Of a stretch of 64,000 nucleotides of DNA, positions 14,095 through 25,126 are shown piece by piece (position 1 is the stretch's first letter; the number at the start of each line of letters is the position of its first letter). The notes under the pieces are model-generated. The model saw nothing but the letters and a program-made list of their open reading frames with translations. It searched no databases and was not told where the DNA came from. A program made the position numbers and the translations under genes. This DNA comes from Strongyloides papillosus (taxonomy: Eukaryota; Nematoda; Chromadorea; Rhabditida; Strongyloididae): contig SRSI01000048.1 in assembly GCA_005656395.1 (NCBI GenBank), forward strand, positions 1,488,001 through 1,552,000. The letters are read 5' to 3'.

Positions 14095-15091
14095 CTAAGA
14101 AAAGGAATTTATTTGAACTTCATTTACGGTACATTGTTCAGTTGAAAAACAACTAGAAAAATTAATACTTGTAAACCATTGATATACATAAATGTTTGTA
14201 CTTGGAAACAGATTTTCAAGATACTCATTGATGTTGCCGTCTTCATTTTGTGATAAAAGATAGATAACATAATCTATATTCTTATCCTTTTGATATTTCG
14301 ATAATTTTTGTCTATCTCTTATATTTTTAAATAAATCATCTTGGAAAGTTTTGCATTTTGAGAAGATAGCAATATTTTTAAGTTTTTTATTATTTAAAAA
14401 TAGTTTACTTATCATCGATGGGTTGATAAATGTTGTACAGTGGCATTCCTCAATAAATAAATATTCCATTGTATTAATCATTGGTAATAAATAGTTGTGC
14501 GGTATTATTTGATGTGAGAAACATACTTTTTTTAAGTGTAAGCATGATATGTTTTTTAAGTTTATAATAAAATTTGAAAAACTATCAAAGATTGGACTTC
14601 TTTTGATGTCTATGATTATTGTACCAATTGCTGTGTGATTTGTAAGGTAGCGAGATAGGATATCAAAAATCATACTCTTTCCTGTGATATCAATCTCTAT
14701 AAAGTTAATTCTTGAAAAATCCATTCGTTTAAAGTAATCTTCAATTTGAGGAATATGCTTCTAAATACAAAAATAATTAGTCATTTTGGTTAAAACTTAC
14801 ATCATCGATAGAAATACAAACATCCTTTATATCATATAAATAATACTCACAATTAAATAATAATGAAACCTCTATTTTATCATTATCAACATATAAACTT
14901 TTAATTTTAAATTCTCTCATCCTTGGTCTGGGTAGGTAATTTAGATTTCGCATGATAAAATTGTTAAAAAATGTTGAAGTCAATCTAAGGTTAATTATTG
15001 ACCTCCAATCAACATTTTTTAATATTATTCTCAATATTTCAGTTGGAAGTAAAGTTATAGGTAATGTAAAATCATTCTCTATAGAATCCAT
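14095..15091 (-). CDS. F-box domain protein
   Basis: Two exons (15091-14801, 14760-14095) separated by a 40-base intron give 318 residues. Residues about 12-50 form an F-box: LLPTEILRIILKNVDWRSII followed by NLRLTSTFFNNF. F-box proteins dock on SKP1 and select substrates for SCF ubiquitin ligases. The remainder is made of alternating Ile/Leu-rich segments (for example KNISCLHLKKVCF and LKNIAIFSKCKTF) that look like irregular leucine-rich repeats, a common partner of the F-box in nematodes. The substrate is unknown. Such families expand quickly, so one-to-one orthology with a C. elegans gene is unlikely. Confidence 0.8.
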
Positions 15092-15494
15092 CCTAAGTAT
15101 ACTTTAGAATAATCGTACGTTATTAGTTAGACTACACCTATATATGGATCTTTTAAAGTAATACATTTTATAGCAAACTTATTGCCACTTGTTGATAATA
15201 ATAACGTTTCAAGCATTTACCTTGTCACAAATTGTTTCATTTTTTGTATTTATATGACTAACAATAAATCTATTTTGTTTTTCATTAAAAAACTCAAAGT
15301 GACAAATAGAAGACTTTTATATTAATAATCTTATAAAATACAATATAGTAATTAAATCAAAAAATTTTTAGATATTACATTTCAATAGTTTGTAAATTTA
15401 TACTTAATATGGTATTGTTACGTATAATCATTAATAAAAAAAGAATCCTTTTAAAATATTTTTTTTTCAATAAAATTAAAATATTTCTAATTAT
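15092..15494. other. intergenic between F-box gene and orphan membrane protein
   Basis: 403 AT-rich bases. Contains the F-box promoter side and the 3' end of the next gene. No further gene seen. Confidence 0.55.
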
Positions 15495-17567
15495 TTATTT
15501 ATTCACTCTTGAAACTTTGCTTTGTGATTTTCTGACTGTTGAGGTGGATAATCCTGAACCAGATAATAATGATCCAGACATTGATGAATTGGCGTATGAG
15601 GAGAATGAACTTGATGCTGATAATGATGAATTATTCTTTTTTCTTCTTCTTTTATTTAAAAATCTAACAACAAATAGTGTTGTGATTGCAATTACTATTG
15701 CTAAAACAAGTATTCCTATCCCAACACTTAAACCAATTATTATTACTTTATCTCTTTTTTTCTTCGCTTGATTACTTTTATTAACTTTTCGGGTGATAAT
15801 TGTTTTTTGTAAGACCGTACCTTTTTTAACGATAGATAACAATTTTCCACCTAAGGCTTTATAGATACATATTGTTGTTATACTTTTGATATCACTGTCT
15901 TTTCTCCCTTTACTTTTAATTAAGTTATCATAGTTTGCTCTAACATAATCACCTTCAATATTAAAGATACCATTACTTGTCAAATTAGAGTATTCAAAAA
16001 GTATGTTTTCCGATACTTCCACTTTAATTTTATCAATCTCTCCAATATTAGACAATCTTCTTTGACACTGTATAACGACATCTTCCTTCACCCTCCATTC
16101 CTCATTCTGATTTGTTATGGATATGTTTGATGGTATAGTTACGAAAGATAGATTTTCGGGAGCATATTTATATTTAAAATTGTTATTTTTTATTCTTATT
16201 TCACATTCATATTTTTTGAAACCATCAAAATTATCCTTGAACTTGATGGAATCGTGAAAAATTTTGTTTCCATCATCATCCTTTGAAACTAGTGATACTT
16301 CCATTACATCATCATAGTAATTTGATAGAGATGAATGTTTAGAGGCTTCTTCAACAAATATTTTGCATTTATAATTAAGCTCCTTATTTAACATATCTTC
16401 AGTAACAATAAGAGTTTGAGTTTCATCCTTACTATCAAAAAGTTTTGTACCATTTGGAGAGACAAGTTTTAATTTGAATTTTAATTGTAGCAGTGTCCGT
16501 TTACATGACGTTTGAAGGGTTGGAATATACATATCGACTTCATTGCCAGCATAATAACCTCTATCTTCTAAGTCTTTAAAATTTTCATCATTCTTATATA
16601 TGTACACTGTATCACTATAGTAAAGTTTAGTACTATCTCTTGAATCATATTTTATGTACCTCATTTTGTTTGGAATTTTATCATTTTTTGAATATATAAA
16701 ATGAGAATGATTTGAAATATTATCGCTGTCAACACATTTCCATAACTCTTCAAAATGGTTCACTGGTTCATTTGATTTAATATCATAAAAATGATCGATT
16801 TCCATTTTATAACTTATGGCTAATTGAGATCCATCTTTATATTTAATTGATCCACAAACAAATACATCACTATCATCATATCTTGGATAAGCAGGTAATA
16901 TAATTTGACGATCGCGAAATTTATCATATTTAATACCATTTATTCCTTCATAAGGAATGAATTCTGTACCACTATATATACTGACCCAACCTTTGTATGG
17001 GCAAAGAACAAGGGGAAAGTCATCTCCGGAAATTTTAATTACGAACAATTTGAAATTCATATCGTCCGTTATATACTTCACATAAATGATATCATGATAA
17101 GAATCTAACTTAAGTACATCATCCAATATTGCTTGATTGATGGGATATAAAGTTAAACCAAGTTCACAATGGGCAAGTTGACATGTTTGGAAATTATATT
17201 GTGTAAAATATTTATTTTGTTGATAAACAACTGCTACAAAAAGTAATTTTTCTTCATTTTGTTTTAATGCCAGTGGCCTTCCGCCAGGTACAAAATTATC
17301 TACCTTCAGTTCTATAATTTTAGTGTTTTTTGCCTGTAGATAGTCTGATATAGTAAGAGGTACTGGTAAATATTTTTTAATTGTATCAGTCTCGTTCGTT
17401 TTCCAGATGACCTTATTTTGAACTCCTTCGTAATAAGCCACGTACGACGTTGATGTTCCATCTTTCTTACCATCCCATTCTACTTTGAAGGTTAGAGTTT
17501 GTGAAATAAGAAGGAAAATTAAGATTAACATTGATAAAATATAATATCTTAATAATTTTTTTACCAT
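15495..17567 (-). CDS. orphan type I membrane protein, copy A
   Basis: A single exon of 690 residues counted from the ATG at 17567; an in-frame ATG four codons upstream is possible. It has a signal peptide (MVKKLLRYYILSML and onward, ending near SQTLT), then about 580 extracellular residues with scattered Cys. One membrane segment follows (VIIIGLSVGIGILVLAIVIA to LFVVRFL), then a basic stop RRRKK and a Ser-rich cytoplasmic tail of about 50 residues. I recognise no domain. A second copy lies at 34253-36261 with the same layout and many identical blocks, such as VSLVSKDDDGNKIFHD against VLLVSKDDDGNKIFHD. It is probably a lineage-specific surface protein family (inference). Confidence 0.85.
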   Translation of the reverse strand: MVKKLLRYYILSMLILIFLLISQTLTFKVEWDGKKDGTSTSYVAYYEGVQNKVIWKTNETDTIKKYLPVPLTISDYLQAKNTKIIELKVDNFVPGGRPLALKQNEEKLLFVAVVYQQNKYFTQYNFQTCQLAHCELGLTLYPINQAILDDVLKLDSYHDIIYVKYITDDMNFKLFVIKISGDDFPLVLCPYKGWVSIYSGTEFIPYEGINGIKYDKFRDRQIILPAYPRYDDSDVFVCGSIKYKDGSQLAISYKMEIDHFYDIKSNEPVNHFEELWKCVDSDNISNHSHFIYSKNDKIPNKMRYIKYDSRDSTKLYYSDTVYIYKNDENFKDLEDRGYYAGNEVDMYIPTLQTSCKRTLLQLKFKLKLVSPNGTKLFDSKDETQTLIVTEDMLNKELNYKCKIFVEEASKHSSLSNYYDDVMEVSLVSKDDDGNKIFHDSIKFKDNFDGFKKYECEIRIKNNNFKYKYAPENLSFVTIPSNISITNQNEEWRVKEDVVIQCQRRLSNIGEIDKIKVEVSENILFEYSNLTSNGIFNIEGDYVRANYDNLIKSKGRKDSDIKSITTICIYKALGGKLLSIVKKGTVLQKTIITRKVNKSNQAKKKRDKVIIIGLSVGIGILVLAIVIAITTLFVVRFLNKRRRKKNNSSLSASSSFSSYANSSMSGSLLSGSGLSTSTVRKSQSKVSRVNK

Positions 17568-17674
17568 AAATAAGCACAAATTTGTATTAAAATTTTATTT
17601 TAAAATAATAAAATGTAAACATTCAGGGTAAAATATTAAAATTTCTCAACAATTTATTCAAAATAAATTAATAT

Positions 17675-19885
17675 TTACAACAAGTACTTTTCCAAAGACG
17701 AAATTCTATATTTTTTTGCAATTTTATCATTAATTAAAGAATTAATAACATGATTAGAAAGAAGAAATTTGAAATAAAGAATATTGTTAACTAAATTATT
17801 AGCTACATTGTGATTTTTATCTATTAGTGGTTGACAACGATTTGAAGTAATTAAATAATCAGTGCCAGTAAATTCTATGTCTATCAATGATTCATCGATA
17901 CATTCCTCAAATTTATCTTTAATTACTTGAAGTAGATTATTGAGCACCTCAGTTGATGAATTTAATGTCGGTGTTTCATTTAGTATATTAAAAAGTACGT
18001 TAGCTAACCTTTGACATTGTCCACTAGAGTATGGATCCCATACTTCTTTGATGATCTCAATTAGTTTTGGAAGAACTACATTTGCCATAATAGATGGAAT
18101 CAGATTAACAATATACTCATGATTTCTGTCAATTATCAATCTTTCATCTATACCTACTCTCAATAATTTTTCATACCATTCAAATTTATTATATTTAAAA
18201 TTTAACTCATCAAATAATGGATTCCATTTTATTATTTCTTTTCTTACATATGGGGCAACAAACTTCCAAATGTGTTGGTAAGCATTACACTCATTAAAAC
18301 CTTTCTCGTCGATTTCTATCCATTCCAAAATTTTGATTATTATTGTTTTTATATCGTAATAAATTGGTTGAGTATCATTAAAAGATTCTTCAAGTTTTGC
18401 ATCAGCCAATCGAATCTCATTCTCTAGTATCATTCTTGTACTATTATCAAGTGTATCAGGTTCAAATTGGTTCGAACCAATACCACTTGCTCCTTCGAAA
18501 TTTCTACATAATAACAAATTTGCTCGATCAATTTCATTAAGGTGATTATTTTTTAATTGTACTGTATGGAGGTCAACTTCTGCTTTCAACATTTCTTTCC
18601 GTAAACTAATTACTTTGGAATTCCTCTCCTTAAGTATTTGAATGAATTTTTTCTCAAGATCTTTTATCAAATCGATTTTTGTATTGATACATTCCAATAG
18701 CGTATCTATGTATATTTTGAGATCCTTATATTTTACACACTTTGAAATGTTTAATTCCTTGTTAGATTCAAGGAAATCAACCCTTTCACGACAATTCTCT
18801 TCATCCCTTTTTATATGTTCCTGAACCTTAATTAATTCATCATACTTATCCTGAAGTATCCTACATTTACCTGTTAGATCTTCAATAATTGTCTTAATAT
18901 CTCTTTGTGGTTCGTTGTCAAGTTCAAAATTAATATCAATATACGTTCTATTTTCGTAATCATCATCATCGGGATTTTGGGCATCAAACATCTCATTTGA
19001 ATCAAATCTACCGCCCATCACAATTTTATTTCTTTTATCCTTAAATTTTGCTTCAACTATCTGTTTCTTCTTTATCACTTTTGACATTTGTTCTGCTTCA
19101 AAGTCAATACTTGAGTCCGTAGTACTTCCCTCATTTGACTCATCTTCATCATCCTTCTTATTATTATCATCACCATTATCAATATCACTGTCGTCATCGC
19201 TATTTATTGTAATAATTTCACCCTCATCAAGAGGAATATAACCATTTCTTAGATCTTTCCTTTTTTTCTCCCGTAGCTCTTTTAATTTAAGAATCTCTTC
19301 CTTATTTACAATATCTTCACTATCATCAACTTCCATTTCTTCACCCAGAAAAATGACATCTGTGTCAGTAGATTCATTTATTATAACTACATCATCAGTC
19401 TTATTTATGTACGTAGAGATATCATTAGAAATATTTTCTGGTTTCTCATCTTCTTTATTACTATAGTTATTCAAACTTTCTTTATACTTCTCATAGCGCT
19501 TTTTTGGATTCTTTTTCTTGATTTTAAATTCATCAATCTCATCATCTGAAAAAAAAACAATGCCAATATTCTCAAATAAATACTCAATAGTTTATTTTGA
19601 AGATATAATGAAGAAATCTTTTAATTCTTCAATAAACTATATAAAGCAAAAAACATCAATTATTATTAACTCACCTTCATTATCATTGTATGCTACAACT
19701 GTTCTCCTTAACAGTTCACTAACCTTATCTGTATCATCATCATTTTTAGGAGCATTGTTAAATGATGATACAGGCCTACGGGAAGTAACCAAATTAGATA
19801 ATTGAATATTTACTTCATCCTCGTCTCCATCTACATTTTCCTCCTTCTGACGTATATTACGTTTATTTTTCGGCTTCCTAAACAT
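17675..19885 (-). CDS. PAXBP1: PAXBP1/GCFC-domain spliceosome-associated protein
   Basis: Two exons (19885-19675, 19545-17675) give 693 residues. The N-terminus MFRKPKNKRNIRQ is the family hallmark (MFRK plus a basic stretch). Acidic low-complexity DDDSD/EDE tracts follow, then a coiled coil at about residues 280-410, then the C-terminal GCFC region with ILEWIEIDEKGFNEC, NPLFDEL and VWDPYSSGQCQRL. Members of this family associate with late spliceosome/lariat factors; vertebrate PAXBP1 also links PAX proteins to histone methylation. An excellent acceptor ACGTTTGCAG sits about 20 bases before the ATG, suggesting SL trans-splicing. It lies downstream of rsr-2 on the same strand and may share an operon with it. 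Confidence 0.88.
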
Positions 19886-19902
19886 GATTTTAATATAAAT
19901 AC

Positions 19903-19918
19903 ACCTGCAAACGTAATA
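19903..19918 (-). promoter_or_regulatory. probable trans-splice acceptor of PAXBP1
   Basis: GTTATTACGTTTGCAG, with AG at 19906-19905, followed by a short leader and the ATG at 19885. The pyrimidine tract and position fit an SL acceptor in an operon. Confidence 0.5.
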
Positions 19919-20007
19919 ACGTACAACAATTTGATAGAAATTACTTCACAAACGATAAGAAACACAAGAAATGCATATAATACCTCTGGGCCGCGACTCA
20001 TTTAATA

Positions 20008-20293
20008 TTATGCTTGAACTTCATCGTATGATGAAATTTGTGTCAACGCACTTCGATGTGTGTGTGATAAATACCATTACCCTATACAGAAAAGTCCTAA
20101 AGAATCCACTACATATGATCGAAATTGAAATGAAATTTAAAATATGAAGAAATTGTATTTATACCTTATCAGAATAGTCTTTCAATGTTAAAACTTCAAT
20201 ATCTACTTCCGAAAAAGACATAGAAAAGATTTTAATTGAAAGAAACACACATGAATACACATAAAAAAGCAAAATATACAATAGTTTACACAT
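20008..20293 (-). CDS. doubtful small gene between rsr-2 and PAXBP1
   Basis: A plus-phase pair of exons can be drawn. Exon 1 begins at ATG 20293 (hydrophobic MCKLLYILLFYVYSC, then MSFSEVDIEVLTLKDYSDK from an internal ATG at 20221) and ends at a GTATAA donor (20164). Exon 2 starts after TGTATAG at 20081 with GNGIYHTH. The frame then meets TGA at 20043. If the short CACACACA repeat lost two bases, the frame would run on as RSALTQISSYDEVQA to a TAA at 20010-20008. I recognise no family. Its position, about 45-115 bases after rsr-2 and 100 before PAXBP1, is that of an operon gene, but the coding evidence is thin. Confidence 0.3.
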
Positions 20294-20335
20294 AAGAATG
20301 TTAATTAAAAAATCTGTTAAGGTTACCATGATTTG

Positions 20336-21197
20336 TCAGTAGAATTTCCTTAAGATGATGAATCTGACTGAGGATGATGAATCACTATCACTTGAAGAGT
20401 CGCTACTACTGTCACTATCGCTATCTGAAGAATCAGAAGATGATGCAGAACTAGAAGAAGAAGTACTGTGTTTTCTTTTCCTTGTTCTTTCTCTACTACT
20501 ACTACGACTTCTCCTTCTTCGTGATTTACGTTCCTCATCCCTCTTACTCCTTCTTTCTTCTCTTTTTGCATCCTTTTCAGCTTTCAAAATATCTCTAGCC
20601 AATTTTTTCAATGAACTTTTATCCAATTTCTCCTTAGCAGCCTTCTCAATAACATCATCAACCTCCTCCTCTTCTTTTTCATCTTTCTTAGCCATACTCT
20701 TCAAACATGAACCATCAACAAAATCGTCATCAATTTTCAAAGCTTTCCTCATTCTTGCTCTTGATTCTTTTAATACCTTCTGTCTCGTGTGGGTATTTTT
20801 TATGTTAAGATCTTCATCAACCTCAATACTTCCAGATTTAAGTTCTTCTAATAATTTTGATCTTAATTCAGATACTTGTTTCTTTATTTCTTCCTCTGGT
20901 ACTCCTTCCTCCTCAAGTTTATCCTCCAAATGTAGGCATTTGATTTCTACCTGACGTTTTCTTTCATGTTCCAATAATTCTAGGTTTGGTCCTCTATTTA
21001 ATTCATACTCTGCTTTTTCAATAGTTTTTTCAAGACCAGCATCCTTTGGCTTCTAAAATAAAGATAAAATTAAGTGTGAAATAAGAGATTTTCATGCTAA
21101 AACTAACCCTAACGAACTTTGTTCCGGCGATATTTGTTTGAATATGACCACTGGTACCAGAACCACGTGCTGTTTGTAGACCTATTCCATTATACAT
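20336..21197 (-). CDS. rsr-2: SRRM2/Cwc21-family spliceosome protein
   Basis: Two exons (21197-21108, 21052-20336) give 268 residues. The start MYNGIGLQTARGSGTSGHIQ is the signature N-terminus of Cwc21/SRRM2. The cwf21 domain (about residues 57-100) contains LLEHERKRQVEIKC and a charged helix, and is followed by Lys/Glu-rich helices. The tail is an RS region (RRRRSRSSSRER, then Ser/Asp repeats). The family sits near the catalytic centre of the activated spliceosome. It is short compared with C. elegans RSR-2 (about 425 residues), and the last dozen residues (VRFIILRKFY) are unlike an RS tail, so the 3' end may be a mis-read frame or an unspliced end. Confidence 0.9.
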
Positions 21198-21672
21198 AAT
21201 AAAATATTGAAAAGTAAACTTGTTATCTAAACAAGAATACTACAACAACAAAATACAACTTAAGAAATAATTCAACTTTGTACAAACACTTCTCCAATAT
21301 TTTTTTCTTCTTGGAAGACATATAAAGTTAGAGGACAAAAGAGTTTTCCTCTTTTCGAATGACGTAAGGGAAATAGGATTCTAAATGATATCATTTATTA
21401 TCAAGTCTGTTTTCATTATGTATGCTTCAATAAGTTAGGATGTTTCATAGAAAAAAATAATAAAATACTTAGAAAAGTGACAATAAAGTGATGATAATTG
21501 AATGAACGTTAAATTAATTAACTCTAAATATAATTAATTTCTTAAATTATGAATTTTATATATAAATAACAGCTACCAAAAATGTTATTTAAATTTAAAA
21601 AAAGGATAATATTTAAATATTTTATTAAAATACTTGTATATTTGAATAAATTAATGATTCCCCTCAAATGAC
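21198..21672. promoter_or_regulatory. divergent intergenic region, rsr-2 and SLC6
   Basis: 475 AT-rich bases between two outward-facing genes. No gene seen; presumed promoters on both sides. Confidence 0.45.
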
Positions 21673-23718
21673 ATGATGGATGAATCCGAGAATGCTAACA
21701 TAAGTGTGTTTGATACCGTTTCACAAACTAATGAGGTAAAATTGTACTTTTAATTATTTTAAATATATGTATATGTAATTTTAGAATGTTTCAGCAAGCA
21801 ACAAAAAAGATAAATGGGATAGTAAACTTCATTTTCTTCTAACATGTATAGGATTCGCCGTTGGTCTTGGAAATATATGGAGGTTTCCAGCTTTAGCATA
21901 TGAAAATGGTGGTGCAGCATTCTTATTACCATATATGACATTATCTTTACTTGTTGGATTTCCAATATTATTTATGGAATTTGCCATTGGACAATCAACA
22001 TCATTAGGACCATTGAAAGTTTTTGGTTCAATTGTACCATTGTTTCAAGGTATTGGATGGGGTATGATAAGTATATCTATATTTACAACAATGTACTATG
22101 TACCATTATTATCATGGATATGTATCTATATTCAAAAAATTATTAGCGGAGATTTTAATTCAATTGTTAGTTGTAAAAATGAATGGAATTCTATTTATTG
22201 TGTCTCAACTGTTGATGATGAATCTTGTATTAATGGTACAACTAGGAATTTCATTACCTTTAATGGTACTTGTTATGATGTACCGCAAAATTATACTGGT
22301 GCTGCATATAGATATGAATTATTTACCAATAATGGTTTAAACTGGTAGTCAAATAAGTTATGCTGCAGAGGAGTATTTTTTCAAGAAACTCCTTACATTT
22401 GATGATGATTTTTACAAGAATATATTTAAATTTAATTGGGAAGTATTCATAAGTTATAACTTTGTATATTTTTTAGTTTATCTTATTGTTTTCAAGGGTG
22501 TCAAAATTATGGGAAAAGTTGCATTCATTACATCAACAGTTCCATATTTGATTATGATATTCTTCTTTATTTACTCCCTTAAATTAGATGGATCCAGTGA
22601 AGGTATCAAATTTTTTTTATTTGAAAAGACTGATTTCTCTACAATATTTAATATCAAAACATGGAAACTCGCTACAGAACAATTATTTTTAAGTTTATCA
22701 TGTGGCATTGGTGTTACATTATCCCTATCATCACATAATGAAAAAAATCACAACATTTTTAAGGATTCATTAATTGTTATTTTTGCTGATAATTTTATGA
22801 GTTTCTTTGGTGGTATAACAACATTCTCCATACTTGGATTTATGGCAAAACGTCTTGGGAAGGAGATTGATGATGTCGTTAGTGATGGAAAAGTTCTTGC
22901 TTTTGTAGCATACCCAGAAGTTGCAGCATTAACATCAATACCTTTCCTATTTTCATTATTATTCTTTATTATGATACTAACATTAGGATTAAGTTCAGTA
23001 GTATGTTTTATATCAAGTATCGCAACGTCATTTCTTGACAAATTCGTTAAATTAAGGAAAAGGAAAAAATACTACAATATTTACAGTAATATTTATATTA
23101 TATCTTTTAAGTCTTCCAATAACAACGAAAAGTGGTATATATATTTTTGAAATTTTGAATACATTTGCTGTTTCATTTAATGTTTTATTTGTTGCTACAA
23201 TGGAATGTATCTCAATAACACATGTCTATGGTATTAATAATTTCAAAAGGGATATTAGAAGGATGTTAGGAGAAGATGAAAGTATATTATCAAGGTACTT
23301 TGGTTCCTCTGGTTATATAATAACATTTTGTCAAAAATATCTTAATCCAACTGTACTAATAACATTAACAATTGTTGGTATTTATGAATCAGTAAAACAA
23401 AACTATATTTATGGTAATGATCAATACCAAATAATAACTCCAAAAGAACTTAAAGTATTTGGATGGATTGTTGCTACACTTCCGATCATATTCATATTTA
23501 CCGGAGGCATTATAAAAGGATGGAAAAAAAGAAAGACAAATTTCCTTGATATAATAAGACCAAATGAAAGTCATATGTTGGCGATTAAAAATTATGAACC
23601 ATCACCTTTTATCACTCGTGTTGAGTCTTCATTTAAACTTCTAAATATAAATCGCCGTCCAACTGAGGAGACACATGAATTAACCTCATCAAATGAAACT
23701 CAATTAAAAATTAGTTAA
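21673..23718 (+). CDS. SLC6 sodium-dependent neurotransmitter/amino-acid transporter
   Basis: Exon 1 is 21673-21735 and exon 2 starts at 21785. TM1 has the Na+/substrate site FAVGLGNIWRFPALAYENGG, followed by PILFMEFAIGQ, an extracellular loop with Cys and N-glycosylation sites (NGTT, NGTC, NYT), and further membrane segments to FIFTGGIIKGW. SLC6 proteins are 12-helix symporters of transmitters or amino acids; which one is carried here cannot be read off. The frame is broken twice: TAG at 22346 after NNGLN, restored by removing one base from the AAA at 22339-22341, and TGA near 23148, restored by removing one A from the run at 23064-23069. Downstream of each break the protein continues as normal SLC6. 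Likely assembly errors; a pseudogene is possible. Confidence 0.88.
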
Positions 23719-23943
23719 TGTCAAAAAAATAACATCTACGTTTTTTTCCATTCTCCTAATAAATTTCTTAACAATTAAATGGTACTTATTTTAGAATACA
23801 TAATTTACAGAAACAAGTAATAAGAATAAATATTATTAATGATTAATTGTAGATATAAAATGACTAATAAATAAGTTTATTAATATTAATCATAGTTCTT
23901 AGAGGATAATTCAATGTGATTTAAATTAAGAGGAATTTCATGA

Positions 23944-24822
23944 TTATTTAGTAACAATTCCTGAAGAAGGAATCACCATTTGTGTCTTATGAAACTCAAC
24001 AAATGAAAATGTAGTTTCTCTAAGTACTGGATATCTTAATAATACTGGAGCCCAAGTTGTGTGTGCAATTATGTTTCTTACTGGCCAATCCCTTTGATTC
24101 ATAATTTTTTCAATTATGCCCTCCAAATTTTTAGAATACTTTTTTGTTATTTGAAGTCTTAACTTAACAACATTATCGGCATCTTTTAATATCTTGATTA
24201 CTTCATCGTCTTTCAGTTTTTTATTGTTAACTTTACACGGTATAGCTATAGTAATACCGTAAGCATTTTCAATTGTACTTTTAATGCATTCAATATTTGC
24301 TATATCTTCTATGAATTCAAAAGTTATCCCTTCTCTCCATACTACGCAAGTATTTTCAATTGGTTTAACTTGTTTCAATGAAACTATAGTTGAATTAACA
24401 AATTCTTTTATCTTATATGCCTGTTTTATTATTTTTCTTCTGTCAACTATAATTGACTCAGTATCTACGCACTCATTATCAGTATTTTCTTCTTTCATTT
24501 CAGAAGACATTACTCCATCAGAACTATATGTATCCTCTCTTAATTTTGATGTTACTGTTTTGGAATCTTTTTCTAGTGGATTTTCCTTAAATTTCTTTCC
24601 CCTTATTTCATATCTTCCTTGTCTTCTTTTTCTTCTTATCTTGCTATTATTGAATTTGTCCATTTCTGATTCACTAAAATTCCTCTTACCACCTCTATTT
24701 CTTGTTTTATTTTCCTTAGAACAAAGCTTAGATTTTTTAGTCTTTTCAGCATCACTGTTGCTGTAGTCGTCAGAGGATTCACCACAATATCGTTCTTCAC
24801 ATGAATTAATGTATGAACTCAT
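23944..24822 (-). CDS. basic hypothetical protein
   Basis: A single exon of 292 residues. The N-terminal 100 residues are Ser/Asp/Lys/Arg-rich with possible nuclear localisation signals (KIRRKRRQGRYEIRGKK). The C-terminal 170 residues look folded, with mixed helix/strand character and two widely spaced Trp (VVWREGITFEF, NIIAHTTWAPVLLRYPVLRE). No domain is recognised. A nuclear role is only a guess from the basic tracts. It converges with the SLC6 gene, with 225 bases between their stops. Confidence 0.6.
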   Translation of the reverse strand: MSSYINSCEERYCGESSDDYSNSDAEKTKKSKLCSKENKTRNRGGKRNFSESEMDKFNNSKIRRKRRQGRYEIRGKKFKENPLEKDSKTVTSKLREDTYSSDGVMSSEMKEENTDNECVDTESIIVDRRKIIKQAYKIKEFVNSTIVSLKQVKPIENTCVVWREGITFEFIEDIANIECIKSTIENAYGITIAIPCKVNNKKLKDDEVIKILKDADNVVKLRLQITKKYSKNLEGIIEKIMNQRDWPVRNIIAHTTWAPVLLRYPVLRETTFSFVEFHKTQMVIPSSGIVTK

Positions 24823-25126
24823 TTTTAGAAGTTATAGTTTAATAGAAAAATATAAGAAATGTGTTATAGTCTTAAGATATCTTAGCATATATATGCTGTA
24901 CTAATGAATCGCGATTGACCTAACTATCCAATGTATAGTTTGCCAATTGATTACCCTTTTCTATGCTTGATATTAATTATAAGTTTTGTGTTTTAAACAT
25001 CTGTCTTGCCATTTGTACCTAATAACACTTAAAACAACATAAAAAATATACAAAATATTTATTAAAAATATATTCAAATTAATTTGTATATTGTAGAACT
25101 GTATGTTGATTGAAAATTGTTAATAC
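24823..25126. other. intergenic, 304 bases
   Basis: Holds the promoter side of the basic orphan protein and the 3' end of the Kelch gene. A perfect palindrome AATCGCGATT lies at 24907-24916. No gene seen. Confidence 0.5.

Noticed and set aside
20355..20954. 199-codon plus-strand Leu/Ser-rich frame
   Set aside because: Antisense of the acidic and RS regions of rsr-2; no independent support.
24284..24766. 160-codon plus-strand hydrophobic frame
   Set aside because: Shadow of the Lys/Glu-rich minus-strand gene; composition explains the open frame.
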